Source: Candidatus Woesearchaeota archaeon
Lineage (GTDB): Archaea; Nanoarchaeota; Nanoarchaeia; Woesearchaeales; UBA11576
NCBI GenBank assembly: GCA_013331125.1
Contig: DUGW01000070.1
Coordinates: 846-6,884, forward strand
Direction of reading: 5' to 3'
DNA length: 6,039 bases
A program made the translations under genes and the position numbers. This document shows positions 1 to 5,090 of this stretch, piece after piece. The notes beneath the pieces are model-generated. The model saw only the letters and a program-made list of their open reading frames with translations. It was not told the origin of the DNA and searched no databases. Position 1 is the stretch's first letter. Every line of letters begins with the position of its first letter.

Positions 1-210
1 AGTCACCGCATCTGTCCCTGTCATGTCAGGCTCTGTTACATCCGTATCTCCAGTGATGTCCCCTATGACATCAGTCTCGTTGGTGCCGCTCTCATTGCCC
101 AAAGAGTCTGGTCTCTTTGCCTCTACTGCTGTGGCTGCCAGGAGTAGCACTATTATTATCATAGATGCGAACATTGCCGATACTGGCATAAAGGTCTTGT
201 TTCTTTTCAT
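1..210 (-). CDS. Secreted Thr/Asp-rich protein, N-terminal part (runs off left edge)
   Basis: The frame is open from an ATG at 210 down to position 1, giving the first 70 residues. They start MKRNKTFMPV, followed by a hydrophobic stretch at about residues 9-26 (including MIIIVLLLAA) and a possible signal-peptidase site after AVEA at residues 28-31. The mature part is rich in Gly, Thr, Asp and Glu. It contains two N-glycosylation sequons (NES, NET) at about residues 39-45 and loose repeats such as DITGD, DVTEP and DMTGT. This is the profile of an exported or surface protein with a low-complexity linker just after the signal; an uncleaved membrane anchor is also possible. No domain can be recognised in the visible part and no cysteine is present. 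An SD-like AGGTGTT lies about 6 nt upstream of the ATG, and a TATA box (TTTTTAAATA) lies further upstream on the same strand. The function is unknown. The reading frame and export signal are fairly secure. Confidence 0.7.
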   Translation of the reverse strand, partial: MKRNKTFMPVSAMFASMIIIVLLLAATAVEAKRPDSLGNESGTNETDVIGDITGDTDVTEPDMTGTDAVT

Positions 211-242
211 TGCACCCAACACCTTTCCGTAGGAGACCAGTC

Positions 243-254
243 CTATTTAAAAAG
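243..254 (-). promoter_or_regulatory. TATA-box promoter of the leftward secreted-protein gene
   Basis: Read on the minus strand, the sequence is CTTTTTAAATAG, a good archaeal TATA element. About 25 nt downstream puts the transcript start near 220, roughly 10 nt before the ATG at 210. The short leader would just include the SD-like AGGTGTT at about 217-223. This is inferred from spacing and consensus only. Confidence 0.55.
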
Positions 255-308
255 CTTATCAATAGACGGCATCCCGTCACCTTTTTGGGACGAATAGACA
301 TGCAAAAA

Positions 309-351
309 TTATTTAAATCCTCAATAACAGCGGAAGGTCAGTCCTATTATA
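309..351 (+). promoter_or_regulatory. Candidate TATA elements for the membrane-protein gene at 389
   Basis: Two A/T cores lie upstream of the start codon: TTATTTAAAT (309-318, preceded by the BRE-like purine stretch GCAAAAA) and TATTATAG (344-351). The first would give a leader of about 50 nt. The second would give a leader of about 15-20 nt that still includes the SD. The first matches the archaeal consensus better, and the second has the more usual spacing. The sequence does not decide between them. Confidence 0.45.
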
Positions 352-374
352 GCGTAATAAAAACACAACCCAAA

Positions 375-380
375 GGGGGT
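375..380 (+). promoter_or_regulatory. Shine-Dalgarno site for the gene at 389
   Basis: GGGGGT is one mismatch from the archaeal core GGAGGT and lies 8 nt before the ATG. It supports the chosen start and the plus-strand reading over the long overlapping minus-strand frame. It also shows that this gene uses a leadered mRNA, unlike several neighbours. Confidence 0.55.
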
Positions 381-388
381 CTCTGAAA

Positions 389-1216
389 ATGGCGAAGAAA
401 AAGAAGAATGAAGAAGAAGTTATGGAAGATGAAGATTGGTTTGATGATGATGACGAAGAATGGGAAGAAGAGAAGCCCAAGAAGAAGGCAGCTGGCAAGA
501 AGAAGGAACGCAGCACTGCCTGGATATGGGTTGTCGCTTTCATAGTCATTCTTGCTATCCTGCTGCTTGTCAGGTACAAGTATGCAGCACCTTCTGCAGA
601 GGATGTCTCTGGAGAGGATGACAAGTCGACCCTCGAGCCTGAGGAAGAGACAAGGTATGTCCCTGAGAGTGAAAGGGAGACCGCTTCCACGACTGATGAG
701 GAAGAGGGTTATGATAGTGATTATCAATACACTGAAGGGCCTAAGGATGTTGGCGATGCAGTGGTCACCGACGAGGAGATCCAGACCGGCGATTACAAGC
801 AGGCATCTATCCTCGGCGAGCCTACCAATGAGGATGAAGAGCATGCACGTGACATCTCTGAAGAGCCTCAGCTGTTCAGTAACCTGGACTGCGACTATGA
901 TTATGACGCAGGTGTACTTTTCATCAGCCTGAGGATCTACAACGTGCTTGACGAGGACATCCTCATCAGCCCTAAGGGTGTAGCCAAGGGTTACAACACC
1001 TATTTCATGACAAGGGGCATCGTTGACAGGGATCCTGGCTGCGGCACAGAGGTCCTGCACCCTGGTCAGTACACTGAGTGTACAAGGATAGGCGATGACA
1101 CCCTGCGCTACGGTAACATCCCGGGCACCAACAGGATATCGGTCGAGGTCCCTAAGAAGACAGAGGCCCTTATCATCAACTGCCCTGAGATACCGGTGGA
1201 TGTCGAAGAGGAGTAA
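389..1216 (+). CDS. Uncharacterised membrane-anchored acidic protein with a four-Cys extracytoplasmic domain
   Basis: I do not recognise this 275-residue protein. The N-terminus alternates Lys-rich (MAKKKK, residues 30-41) and Asp/Glu-rich (7-29) blocks. One transmembrane helix follows at about residues 44-61 (from AWIWVVAF to LLLV), and the Lys cluster before it suggests N-in, C-out. Residues about 66-160 form a Glu/Asp/Ser/Thr-rich, probably disordered linker. Residues about 161-269 look like a compact beta-rich domain with alternating hydrophobic strands, including VLFISLRIYNV and RISVEV. They hold the protein's only four cysteines, at 168, 218, 231 and 265, which could form two disulfides if the domain is outside the cell. 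The overall shape resembles small archaeal anchored beta-sandwich proteins, but no named family is assigned. A TATA region and SD precede it, and a T-rich terminator follows directly. The acidic codons create a long antisense frame, which is a shadow. Confidence 0.8.
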   Translation: MAKKKKNEEEVMEDEDWFDDDDEEWEEEKPKKKAAGKKKERSTAWIWVVAFIVILAILLLVRYKYAAPSAEDVSGEDDKSTLEPEEETRYVPESERETASTTDEEEGYDSDYQYTEGPKDVGDAVVTDEEIQTGDYKQASILGEPTNEDEEHARDISEEPQLFSNLDCDYDYDAGVLFISLRIYNVLDEDILISPKGVAKGYNTYFMTRGIVDRDPGCGTEVLHPGQYTECTRIGDDTLRYGNIPGTNRISVEVPKKTEALIINCPEIPVDVEEE

Positions 1217-1227
1217 GTCGATCCTCT

Positions 1228-1250
1228 AATTTTTTCAATTATTTTCTTGT
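1228..1250 (+). terminator. T-rich transcription terminator after the membrane-protein gene
   Basis: It starts about 12 nt after the TAA stop and contains a run of six T followed by further T-rich blocks (ATTTT, CTTGTTCT). No hairpin is needed or seen. U-rich stretches of this kind terminate archaeal RNA polymerase. The call rests on composition and position. Confidence 0.55.
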
Positions 1251-1321
1251 TCTATGATACACCTGTTGATTGAGAATCACTGCAACACATGATAGAGATA
1301 GGTTTCTTAGAGAATAAAAGA

Positions 1322-1395
1322 TGGACGAGCCGGGATTTGAACCCGGGGCCTCCCGATTGCCAACCGGACGATCTACCGGGCTGATCTACTCGCCC
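1322..1395 (-). tRNA. tRNA-Ala (anticodon GGC)
   Basis: On the minus strand the full cloverleaf can be drawn. The acceptor stem GGGCGAG/CTCGTCC contains the G3:U70 wobble that marks alanine tRNAs. The D-stem is GATC/GATC with GG in the loop. The anticodon stem TCCGG/TCGGG has a 7-nt loop TTGGCAA with anticodon GGC (plus-strand 1359-1361). The variable region is AGGCC, and the T-arm CCGGG/CCCGG has the loop TTCAAAT. The discriminator base is A, and the 3' CCA is not encoded, so it must be added after transcription. There is no intron. The anticodon stem has wobble pairs at both ends (27:43 and 31:39). This tRNA reads GCC and GCU codons. It lies alone between two plus-strand protein genes, with its own promoter on the minus strand. 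Confidence 0.96.
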
Positions 1396-1422
1396 AAGAG
1401 AATCCAAGGTCTCATGAGCATA

Positions 1423-1432
1423 TTTATAAGGT
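1423..1432 (-). promoter_or_regulatory. TATA-box promoter of tRNA-Ala
   Basis: On the minus strand the sequence reads GCAAAACCTTATAAATATG, so a TATAAA core follows an A-rich BRE-like segment. The core is about 30 nt from the tRNA 5' end, so the primary transcript would have a 5' leader of only a few nucleotides. Confidence 0.7.
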
Positions 1433-1454
1433 TTTGCTTAGGTTTCTGGCGCAA

Positions 1455-1464
1455 AGTTTAAAAG
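1455..1464 (+). promoter_or_regulatory. TATA-box promoter of the Trx-CcdA gene (leaderless)
   Basis: AGTTTAAAAG, preceded by the BRE-like GCGCAA, lies with its core about 25 nt before the ATG at 1487. Transcription should therefore begin at or within a few nucleotides of the start codon. No Shine-Dalgarno site precedes the ATG, which agrees with a leaderless mRNA. Confidence 0.65.
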
Positions 1465-1486
1465 CAAAAAGCCGAATGATGGTCCT

Positions 1487-2620
1487 ATGCGCAGATTACT
1501 ATTGATGGTATTGGCATTGACCCTCCTTTCTTCCATAGTTTCAGCAGCAGATGTAGACCTTTACTTCTTCCATGGAAGGGGTTGTCCTCACTGCGCTGCT
1601 GAGGAGAAGTTCCTTGAGGTCATGGTCGAGAAGTATCCTCTGACAGTCCATGCGCATGAGGTCTATTTCGACAAGGATGGCCGCGCTCTTTTCCAGAAGT
1701 TCGCTGATGCCTATGGTCAGGAACTGGGCGGTGTGCCTACTACATTTGTCGGCGATAAGGTGATTGTAGGCTTCAATGACGCTATCGGCTCCACCATCGA
1801 GGCTGAGATCAAGAGATGTTCTGAAGAAGGATGTCCTGACCCTGCATCAAAGGTCCCTCTTGAAGAGGATATAATCAGCATTCAGGTCGACTCTTCCCCT
1901 ACAGAAGAGCCTGGCAAGACTGTGATGAAGAAGCGTCTCACGATACCGGCAGTTGTCGGTGCTGCTGCTGTGGACGCAATAAATCCCTGCGCATTCGCAG
2001 TGCTCATCATTCTCCTGACCACCATCCTCGTGACGCATAGCAAGAAAAAGGCATTGTTCGCAGGCCTTGCCTTCTCTCTGTCTATCTTCATCTCTTATTT
2101 CCTTATGGGTCTTGGCTTTTTCTCAGCTATCCAGGCTGCTGGTGTCACCCGCGCTTTCTTCTGGGTTGTCTCTGTGCTTGCTATCCTGATCGGCCTTTTC
2201 AACCTTAAGGATTATCTTTGGTATGGTAAGTGGTTCATCATGGAAGTACCTTTGAGTTGGCGCCCTAAGATGAAGTCTTTGATCAAGAGCGTCACTTCTG
2301 TCCCTGGCGCTTTCCTCATTGGTTTTGTCGTCAGTCTTTTCCTTCTTCCCTGCACTTCAGGGCCTTACATCGTGATTCTCGGCATGCTTGCTGAAGTCAC
2401 CACCAGGAACACTGCCATGTGGTATCTCCTGCTCTACAACCTAATCTTTGTCCTTCCGATGCTGCTGATAACTGGTGCAGTCTCTCTTGGCTTCACGACC
2501 ACCAGCAAAGCCGAGGAATGGAGACAGAGGAAACTCAAGGTCCTGCATTTCATCGCAGGCGTGATACTTCTGCTCCTGGGTATCGGCATGTTGATCGCGC
2601 TGATCATGGGTTGGGTCTAG
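1487..2620 (+). CDS. Exported thioredoxin-like domain fused to a CcdA/DsbD-type transmembrane disulfide exchanger
   Basis: The 377-residue protein begins with a signal peptide or N-terminal anchor (MRRLLLMVLA, possible cleavage after SIVSA at 16-20). A thioredoxin/glutaredoxin-like domain follows at about 21-112, with active site CPHC at 33-36 and the usual cis-proline segment GGVPTTFVGD at 81-90. A further CSEEGC pair (Cys111, Cys116) closes this domain. A polar linker leads to a six-helix membrane domain from about 152 to 376. It has the paired helix-breaking cysteine motifs of the CcdA/DsbD family: AINPCAF (Cys168, first helix) and LLPCTSGPY (Cys289, fourth helix). CcdA/DsbD proteins pass electrons from cytoplasmic thioredoxin to extracytoplasmic thiols, here presumably through the attached outside Trx domain. 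The order Trx-then-membrane lacks the C-terminal gamma domain of bacterial DsbD. CPHC is also the DsbA active-site sequence, so the direction (oxidising or reducing) cannot be read from the sequence. It appears to be transcribed alone. Confidence 0.9.
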   Translation: MRRLLLMVLALTLLSSIVSAADVDLYFFHGRGCPHCAAEEKFLEVMVEKYPLTVHAHEVYFDKDGRALFQKFADAYGQELGGVPTTFVGDKVIVGFNDAIGSTIEAEIKRCSEEGCPDPASKVPLEEDIISIQVDSSPTEEPGKTVMKKRLTIPAVVGAAAVDAINPCAFAVLIILLTTILVTHSKKKALFAGLAFSLSIFISYFLMGLGFFSAIQAAGVTRAFFWVVSVLAILIGLFNLKDYLWYGKWFIMEVPLSWRPKMKSLIKSVTSVPGAFLIGFVVSLFLLPCTSGPYIVILGMLAEVTTRNTAMWYLLLYNLIFVLPMLLITGAVSLGFTTTSKAEEWRQRKLKVLHFIAGVILLLLGIGMLIALIMGWV

Positions 2621-2667
2621 GATTGATTTTCACGCAGAGAAACAGCTGGCAAGATATCATAATATGA

Positions 2668-3156
2668 TCAGTTAAGGCTCTTTATCCTCTCGACTCCACC
2701 TATCTTCTCGATGATCTTCACCACCACAGCAGGCACATCCTTCTTCCACTCATCGCCGCGCATCATCTTTTTCCTTATCTCTGTGGCGCTTATCCCGAAA
2801 TATCTCTCTGTGACTACGACTTCTATCCCTTTCTTCTCGAACAGTTCGACTGTCCAGGGGTTCTCTGTTATCACTTTCTTCGGCATCCCGCCCACATGCT
2901 TAGCTACGTGCTCTACGTAATGGCTGTCGCATGGTATGTTGGGCACCTTATAGGTCTTTATGTCCATCTTCTCTTCCTTGAACACTGCCTTCAGCATCTT
3001 TATCCTTTCGTCTGTTATGAAAGGATTTTCCGGCTCGTGGCTCATGCATGCGCTTCCTATAGCTACTACGACGTTCTTGTCTTCTGCATACGCGTCCTTC
3101 AGCACCTTGAGGTGTCCGTTGTGGAACGGCTGGAACCTGCCTAGTATCAGTATCAT
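2668..3156 (-). CDS. nadM: Nicotinamide-nucleotide adenylyltransferase (archaeal NadM type)
   Basis: This cytoplasmic enzyme would join NMN and ATP to form NAD+ and pyrophosphate, the adenylation step of NAD synthesis. The 162-residue protein begins directly with the nucleotidyltransferase motif GRFQPFHNGH (residues 6-15, containing HxGH). GSACMSHEPENPF at 34-46 corresponds to the archaeal NadM GSAQ-SH-x-ENPF region, and ISATEIRKKM at 122-131 is the second ATP-binding motif. The C-terminus, VPAVVVKIIEKIGGVERIKS, is typical of the archaeal family, and the length is close to the usual figure of about 170. The Gln usually seen in GSAQ is Cys here. The ATG at 3156 is chosen because the Rossmann strand starts immediately after it and no in-frame upstream start is visible. 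FAD synthetase RibL is less likely because that family has a GTFD-type first motif. The gene is convergent with the Trx-CcdA gene and divergent from the permease. Confidence 0.9.
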   Translation of the reverse strand: MILILGRFQPFHNGHLKVLKDAYAEDKNVVVAIGSACMSHEPENPFITDERIKMLKAVFKEEKMDIKTYKVPNIPCDSHYVEHVAKHVGGMPKKVITENPWTVELFEKKGIEVVVTERYFGISATEIRKKMMRGDEWKKDVPAVVVKIIEKIGGVERIKSLN

Positions 3157-3178
3157 GGAGATGTAGGCATCATGGATG

Positions 3179-3190
3179 GTTTATATAATT
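3179..3190 (-). promoter_or_regulatory. TATA-box promoter of nadM (leaderless)
   Basis: The minus strand reads AATTATATAAAC, an excellent TATA box about 25-30 nt from the ATG at 3156. No Shine-Dalgarno site lies before that ATG, so the mRNA is probably leaderless or nearly so. Confidence 0.65.
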
Positions 3191-3226
3191 TTTTATGGCA
3201 GGGTTTTTCCGATGACTTATGATAAA

Positions 3227-3236
3227 CTATATAAAC
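3227..3236 (+). promoter_or_regulatory. TATA-box promoter of the permease gene
   Basis: CTATATAAAC has the same TATATAAAC core as the nadM promoter but in the opposite orientation, about 40 nt away. The predicted transcript start near 3255-3260 leaves a short leader that just carries the SD site. Confidence 0.65.
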
Positions 3237-3260
3237 ACCAATAGGCATTGGCGACCTAAA

Positions 3261-3267
3261 GAGGTGA
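3261..3267 (+). promoter_or_regulatory. Strong Shine-Dalgarno site that sets a TTG start
   Basis: GAGGTGA is a perfect match to the archaeal anti-SD core and ends 4 nt before TTG at 3272. The overlapping GTG at 3264 is out of frame. The protein family begins with a short charged N-terminus before TM1, so the TTG is the best-supported start. Confidence 0.7.
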
Positions 3268-3271
3268 ACCT

Positions 3272-4627
3272 TTGACGAATCTTAAGAGGGATATCAATCT
3301 TTTTGAGGCCACTATCTTCACTCTTGGTGTCATCATAGGTGCTGGTATCTATGTCCTTGTCGGTAAGGCTGCCGGATTCTCTGGCAATGGTGTCTGGCTC
3401 TCTTTCCTTCTCGCCTCTCTCATAGCGGCTTGCACAGGCCTATCTTACGCAGAGCTGTCATCCACTTATCCTTATGATTCTGCTGAATATCTCTATACCT
3501 GGAAGGCTTTCAAGGACCGGAAGTTCTCTTTCGGTATTGGCTGGCTCAAGCTTGCAGGCCTTACTATCGGTATGGGCGCTGTCGCATTGGGTTTCGGCGG
3601 TTATCTCAACCGTCTTCTGGGTCTCCATCCTATCCTTGGAGGTCTTCTGCTCATAGCAGTCCTTATGGTTCTCAATCTCACCGGGATCAAGTCAACCATG
3701 ATGATTGACATCGGTTTTGTCCTTTTGACGATCGCAGGTCTTGTCGTCATAATATTCGTCGGTGCCAAGCATATCGGTTCTGTAGATGCCTTTGATCTTG
3801 AGTTCGGCTGGGGCGGTGTCATGACCGGCGCTGCTTTGATATTCTTCGCCTTCCTCGGTTTTGAGAACATCGGGAATATCGGTGAGGAGACCAAGGACCC
3901 TAGGAAGACCCTTCCACGTTCATTGATCATCTCCATAGTCGTCTCGACCCTTCTTTACACCCTTGTTGCTCTTGTCGCTGTGAATGTGGTTCCTTGGAAA
4001 CAGCTGGCTGCCAGCAGCGCTCCTCTTGCTGATGTCATGCATGCCATGCTCGGCTCGAACGGCGCCCTGTTCATAATCATCATTGCCTTGGCCGCTACAG
4101 CATCCACAGTCCTTGGCCTTTTCGTCGCATCTTCAAGGCTGCTTTTCGGCATGGCTGAAGAGGGTTCAATGCCAAAGGCGCTCATGAGGATATCCAAAAG
4201 GTCTGGCGCTCCTTTCATAGCGATAATAGCAAGCGCAGTCATCGGTATCATCTTCGTGATTCCTGGTGACATCACGACTGTTGCCTCTTTGACTGATTGG
4301 GCTGCCTTGTTTGTCTTCCTGATCGTCAACCTTACCTGTATCTGGCTCAGGTTCAAGGACCCTAATGCTATCCGCGGTTTCAGGATTCCCGGCTCCATCG
4401 CCAGGGTCCCTGTCATCCCTGTGATAGGCATCATATTCTGTGGTGTCATGATGTTCCATTTCTCCAAGAAGCTCTGGCTCGCTGGTATTGTCTTCTTCCT
4501 TGTAGGCCTTGTGCTTTACAGTATGTTCTGGGAGAAGAGGCATAAGCCTCTTGAGCATCATGAGCGGACCGTGCATCATATGAAGCATTATGTTGCCCAT
4601 AAGCCTCAGAGCCACAAGAAGCGTTAA
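3272..4627 (+). CDS. APC-superfamily amino-acid permease with His-rich C-terminal tail
   Basis: This integral membrane transporter of 451 residues has about 12 predicted helices at roughly 10-32, 41-63, 88-112, 120-138, 143-165, 183-200, 217-240, 262-288, 313-330, 335-358, 378-397 and 400-420. TM1 carries GVIIGAGIYVLVG (19-31), the broken-helix substrate motif of the amino acid-polyamine-organocation family. TM6 and its following loop show AFLGFENIGNIGEETKDP (193-210), and TM8 ends in ASSRLLFGMAEEGSMPK, both conserved in the family. It probably takes up an amino acid by proton- or sodium-coupled symport, but the substrate cannot be read from the sequence. Residues about 421-451 form a cytoplasmic basic tail with eight histidines (EHH, VHH, KH and others), which is unusual. 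The gene starts with TTG behind a strong SD and is transcribed divergently from nadM. No clear terminator separates it from the S17e gene, but that gene has its own promoter. Confidence 0.88.
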   Translation: MTNLKRDINLFEATIFTLGVIIGAGIYVLVGKAAGFSGNGVWLSFLLASLIAACTGLSYAELSSTYPYDSAEYLYTWKAFKDRKFSFGIGWLKLAGLTIGMGAVALGFGGYLNRLLGLHPILGGLLLIAVLMVLNLTGIKSTMMIDIGFVLLTIAGLVVIIFVGAKHIGSVDAFDLEFGWGGVMTGAALIFFAFLGFENIGNIGEETKDPRKTLPRSLIISIVVSTLLYTLVALVAVNVVPWKQLAASSAPLADVMHAMLGSNGALFIIIIALAATASTVLGLFVASSRLLFGMAEEGSMPKALMRISKRSGAPFIAIIASAVIGIIFVIPGDITTVASLTDWAALFVFLIVNLTCIWLRFKDPNAIRGFRIPGSIARVPVIPVIGIIFCGVMMFHFSKKLWLAGIVFFLVGLVLYSMFWEKRHKPLEHHERTVHHMKHYVAHKPQSHKKR

Positions 4628-4681
4628 AGGCTCTCAGAAGGCCTATTGAAGCCTCTTCCTGCCAGACCTATCGGAACACAA

Positions 4682-4692
4682 CCTTTAAATAG
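4682..4692 (+). promoter_or_regulatory. TATA-box promoter of the S17e gene (leaderless)
   Basis: CCTTTAAATAG is a strong archaeal TATA box whose centre is about 28 nt before the ATG at 4715. The intervening sequence is pyrimidine-rich and lacks any Shine-Dalgarno site. The mRNA should begin at or just before the start codon. Confidence 0.7.
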
Positions 4693-4714
4693 AGCCTCTT
4701 TTTCCTTCAATCCC

Positions 4715-4993
4715 ATGGGACGAATTAAGACTGTTTTGATCAAGAGGACTACCACGAAGCTGATAGAGTCCAGTCCGAACAAGTTCAGCAGGGATTTCAA
4801 TAAGAATAAGGATTCTATCAAGGAGCTTACCAAGGGCGGTTCCAAGAAGATGAGGAATATCATCGCGGGTTATGCAGTCAGGCTCAAGCGCAAGAGTGAG
4901 GAAGGCCCTAAGAAGAAGAAGCCTTCCATGCCGCCTCGAGGATTCGGACCACAGAGATTCCGCCAGAGGAGTCACGATTATTCTTCTGATTGA
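4715..4993 (+). CDS. rps17e: Small-subunit ribosomal protein S17e with a long basic C-terminal extension
   Basis: The 92-residue basic protein starts MGRIKTVLIKRTTTKLIE. The core matches S17e along its length: KFSRDFNKNKDSIKEL at about 23-38, then GSKKMRNIIAGYAVRLKR at 42-59. S17e is a structural protein of the 30S subunit, found in archaea and eukaryotes but not bacteria. The family core ends near residue 60. The remaining roughly 32 residues are a Lys/Arg/Pro-rich extension (GPKKKKPSMPP, then FRQRSHDYSSD) not usual in archaeal S17e, which is typically about 60-70 residues. The ATG at 4715 is preferred over the upstream in-frame ATG at 4646. It begins exactly at the conserved MGRI, and the TATA box is correctly spaced for it. 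The gene stands alone, outside any ribosomal operon visible here. Confidence 0.95.
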   Translation: MGRIKTVLIKRTTTKLIESSPNKFSRDFNKNKDSIKELTKGGSKKMRNIIAGYAVRLKRKSEEGPKKKKPSMPPRGFGPQRFRQRSHDYSSD

Positions 4994-5090
4994 TCAGATC
5001 TGAAACCAGTCTATATCTTTGCTTGATGTCTCTCTATCTTCCAGGACATTGCACACTAGCCATCGGTCAGATGTAGAAACAGATCAGGGA

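Noticed and set aside
92..301. Minus-strand frame of 69 codons overlapping the secreted-protein start
   Set aside because: It crosses the TATA box and leader of the leftward gene and lacks export or domain features. The frame starting at 210 has a clear signal peptide.
347..1060. Long minus-strand open frame of 237 codons opposite the acidic membrane-protein gene
   Set aside because: It is a shadow of acidic plus-strand codons. The plus-strand frame has an SD, a TATA region, a membrane helix, a foldable domain and a terminator, while the antisense product has no coherent domain.
2656..2668. Inverted repeat ATCATA-A-TATGAT between the convergent gene ends, considered as a terminator
   Set aside because: The 6-bp arms are separated by one base, so no hairpin can form. 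There is no T-run on either strand beside it, and it overlaps the nadM stop codon.
3601..4615. Overlapping minus-strand frames of 111-170 codons inside the permease gene
   Set aside because: They are antisense to strongly conserved APC permease motifs, have odd Met/Pro/Thr-rich composition and no promoter or SD signals.
4646..4714. Extended N-terminus of S17e from an upstream in-frame ATG
   Set aside because: The conserved protein starts at MGRI (4715), and the TATA box at 4682-4692 lies inside this extension, so it would not be in the mRNA.
4994..5003. 10-bp palindrome TCAGATCTGA just after the S17e stop
   Set aside because: It is a short perfect palindrome with no loop and no nearby start site or partner copy; chance is the simplest explanation. 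The following stretch to 5090 has only weak pyrimidine-rich sequence and no clear gene.
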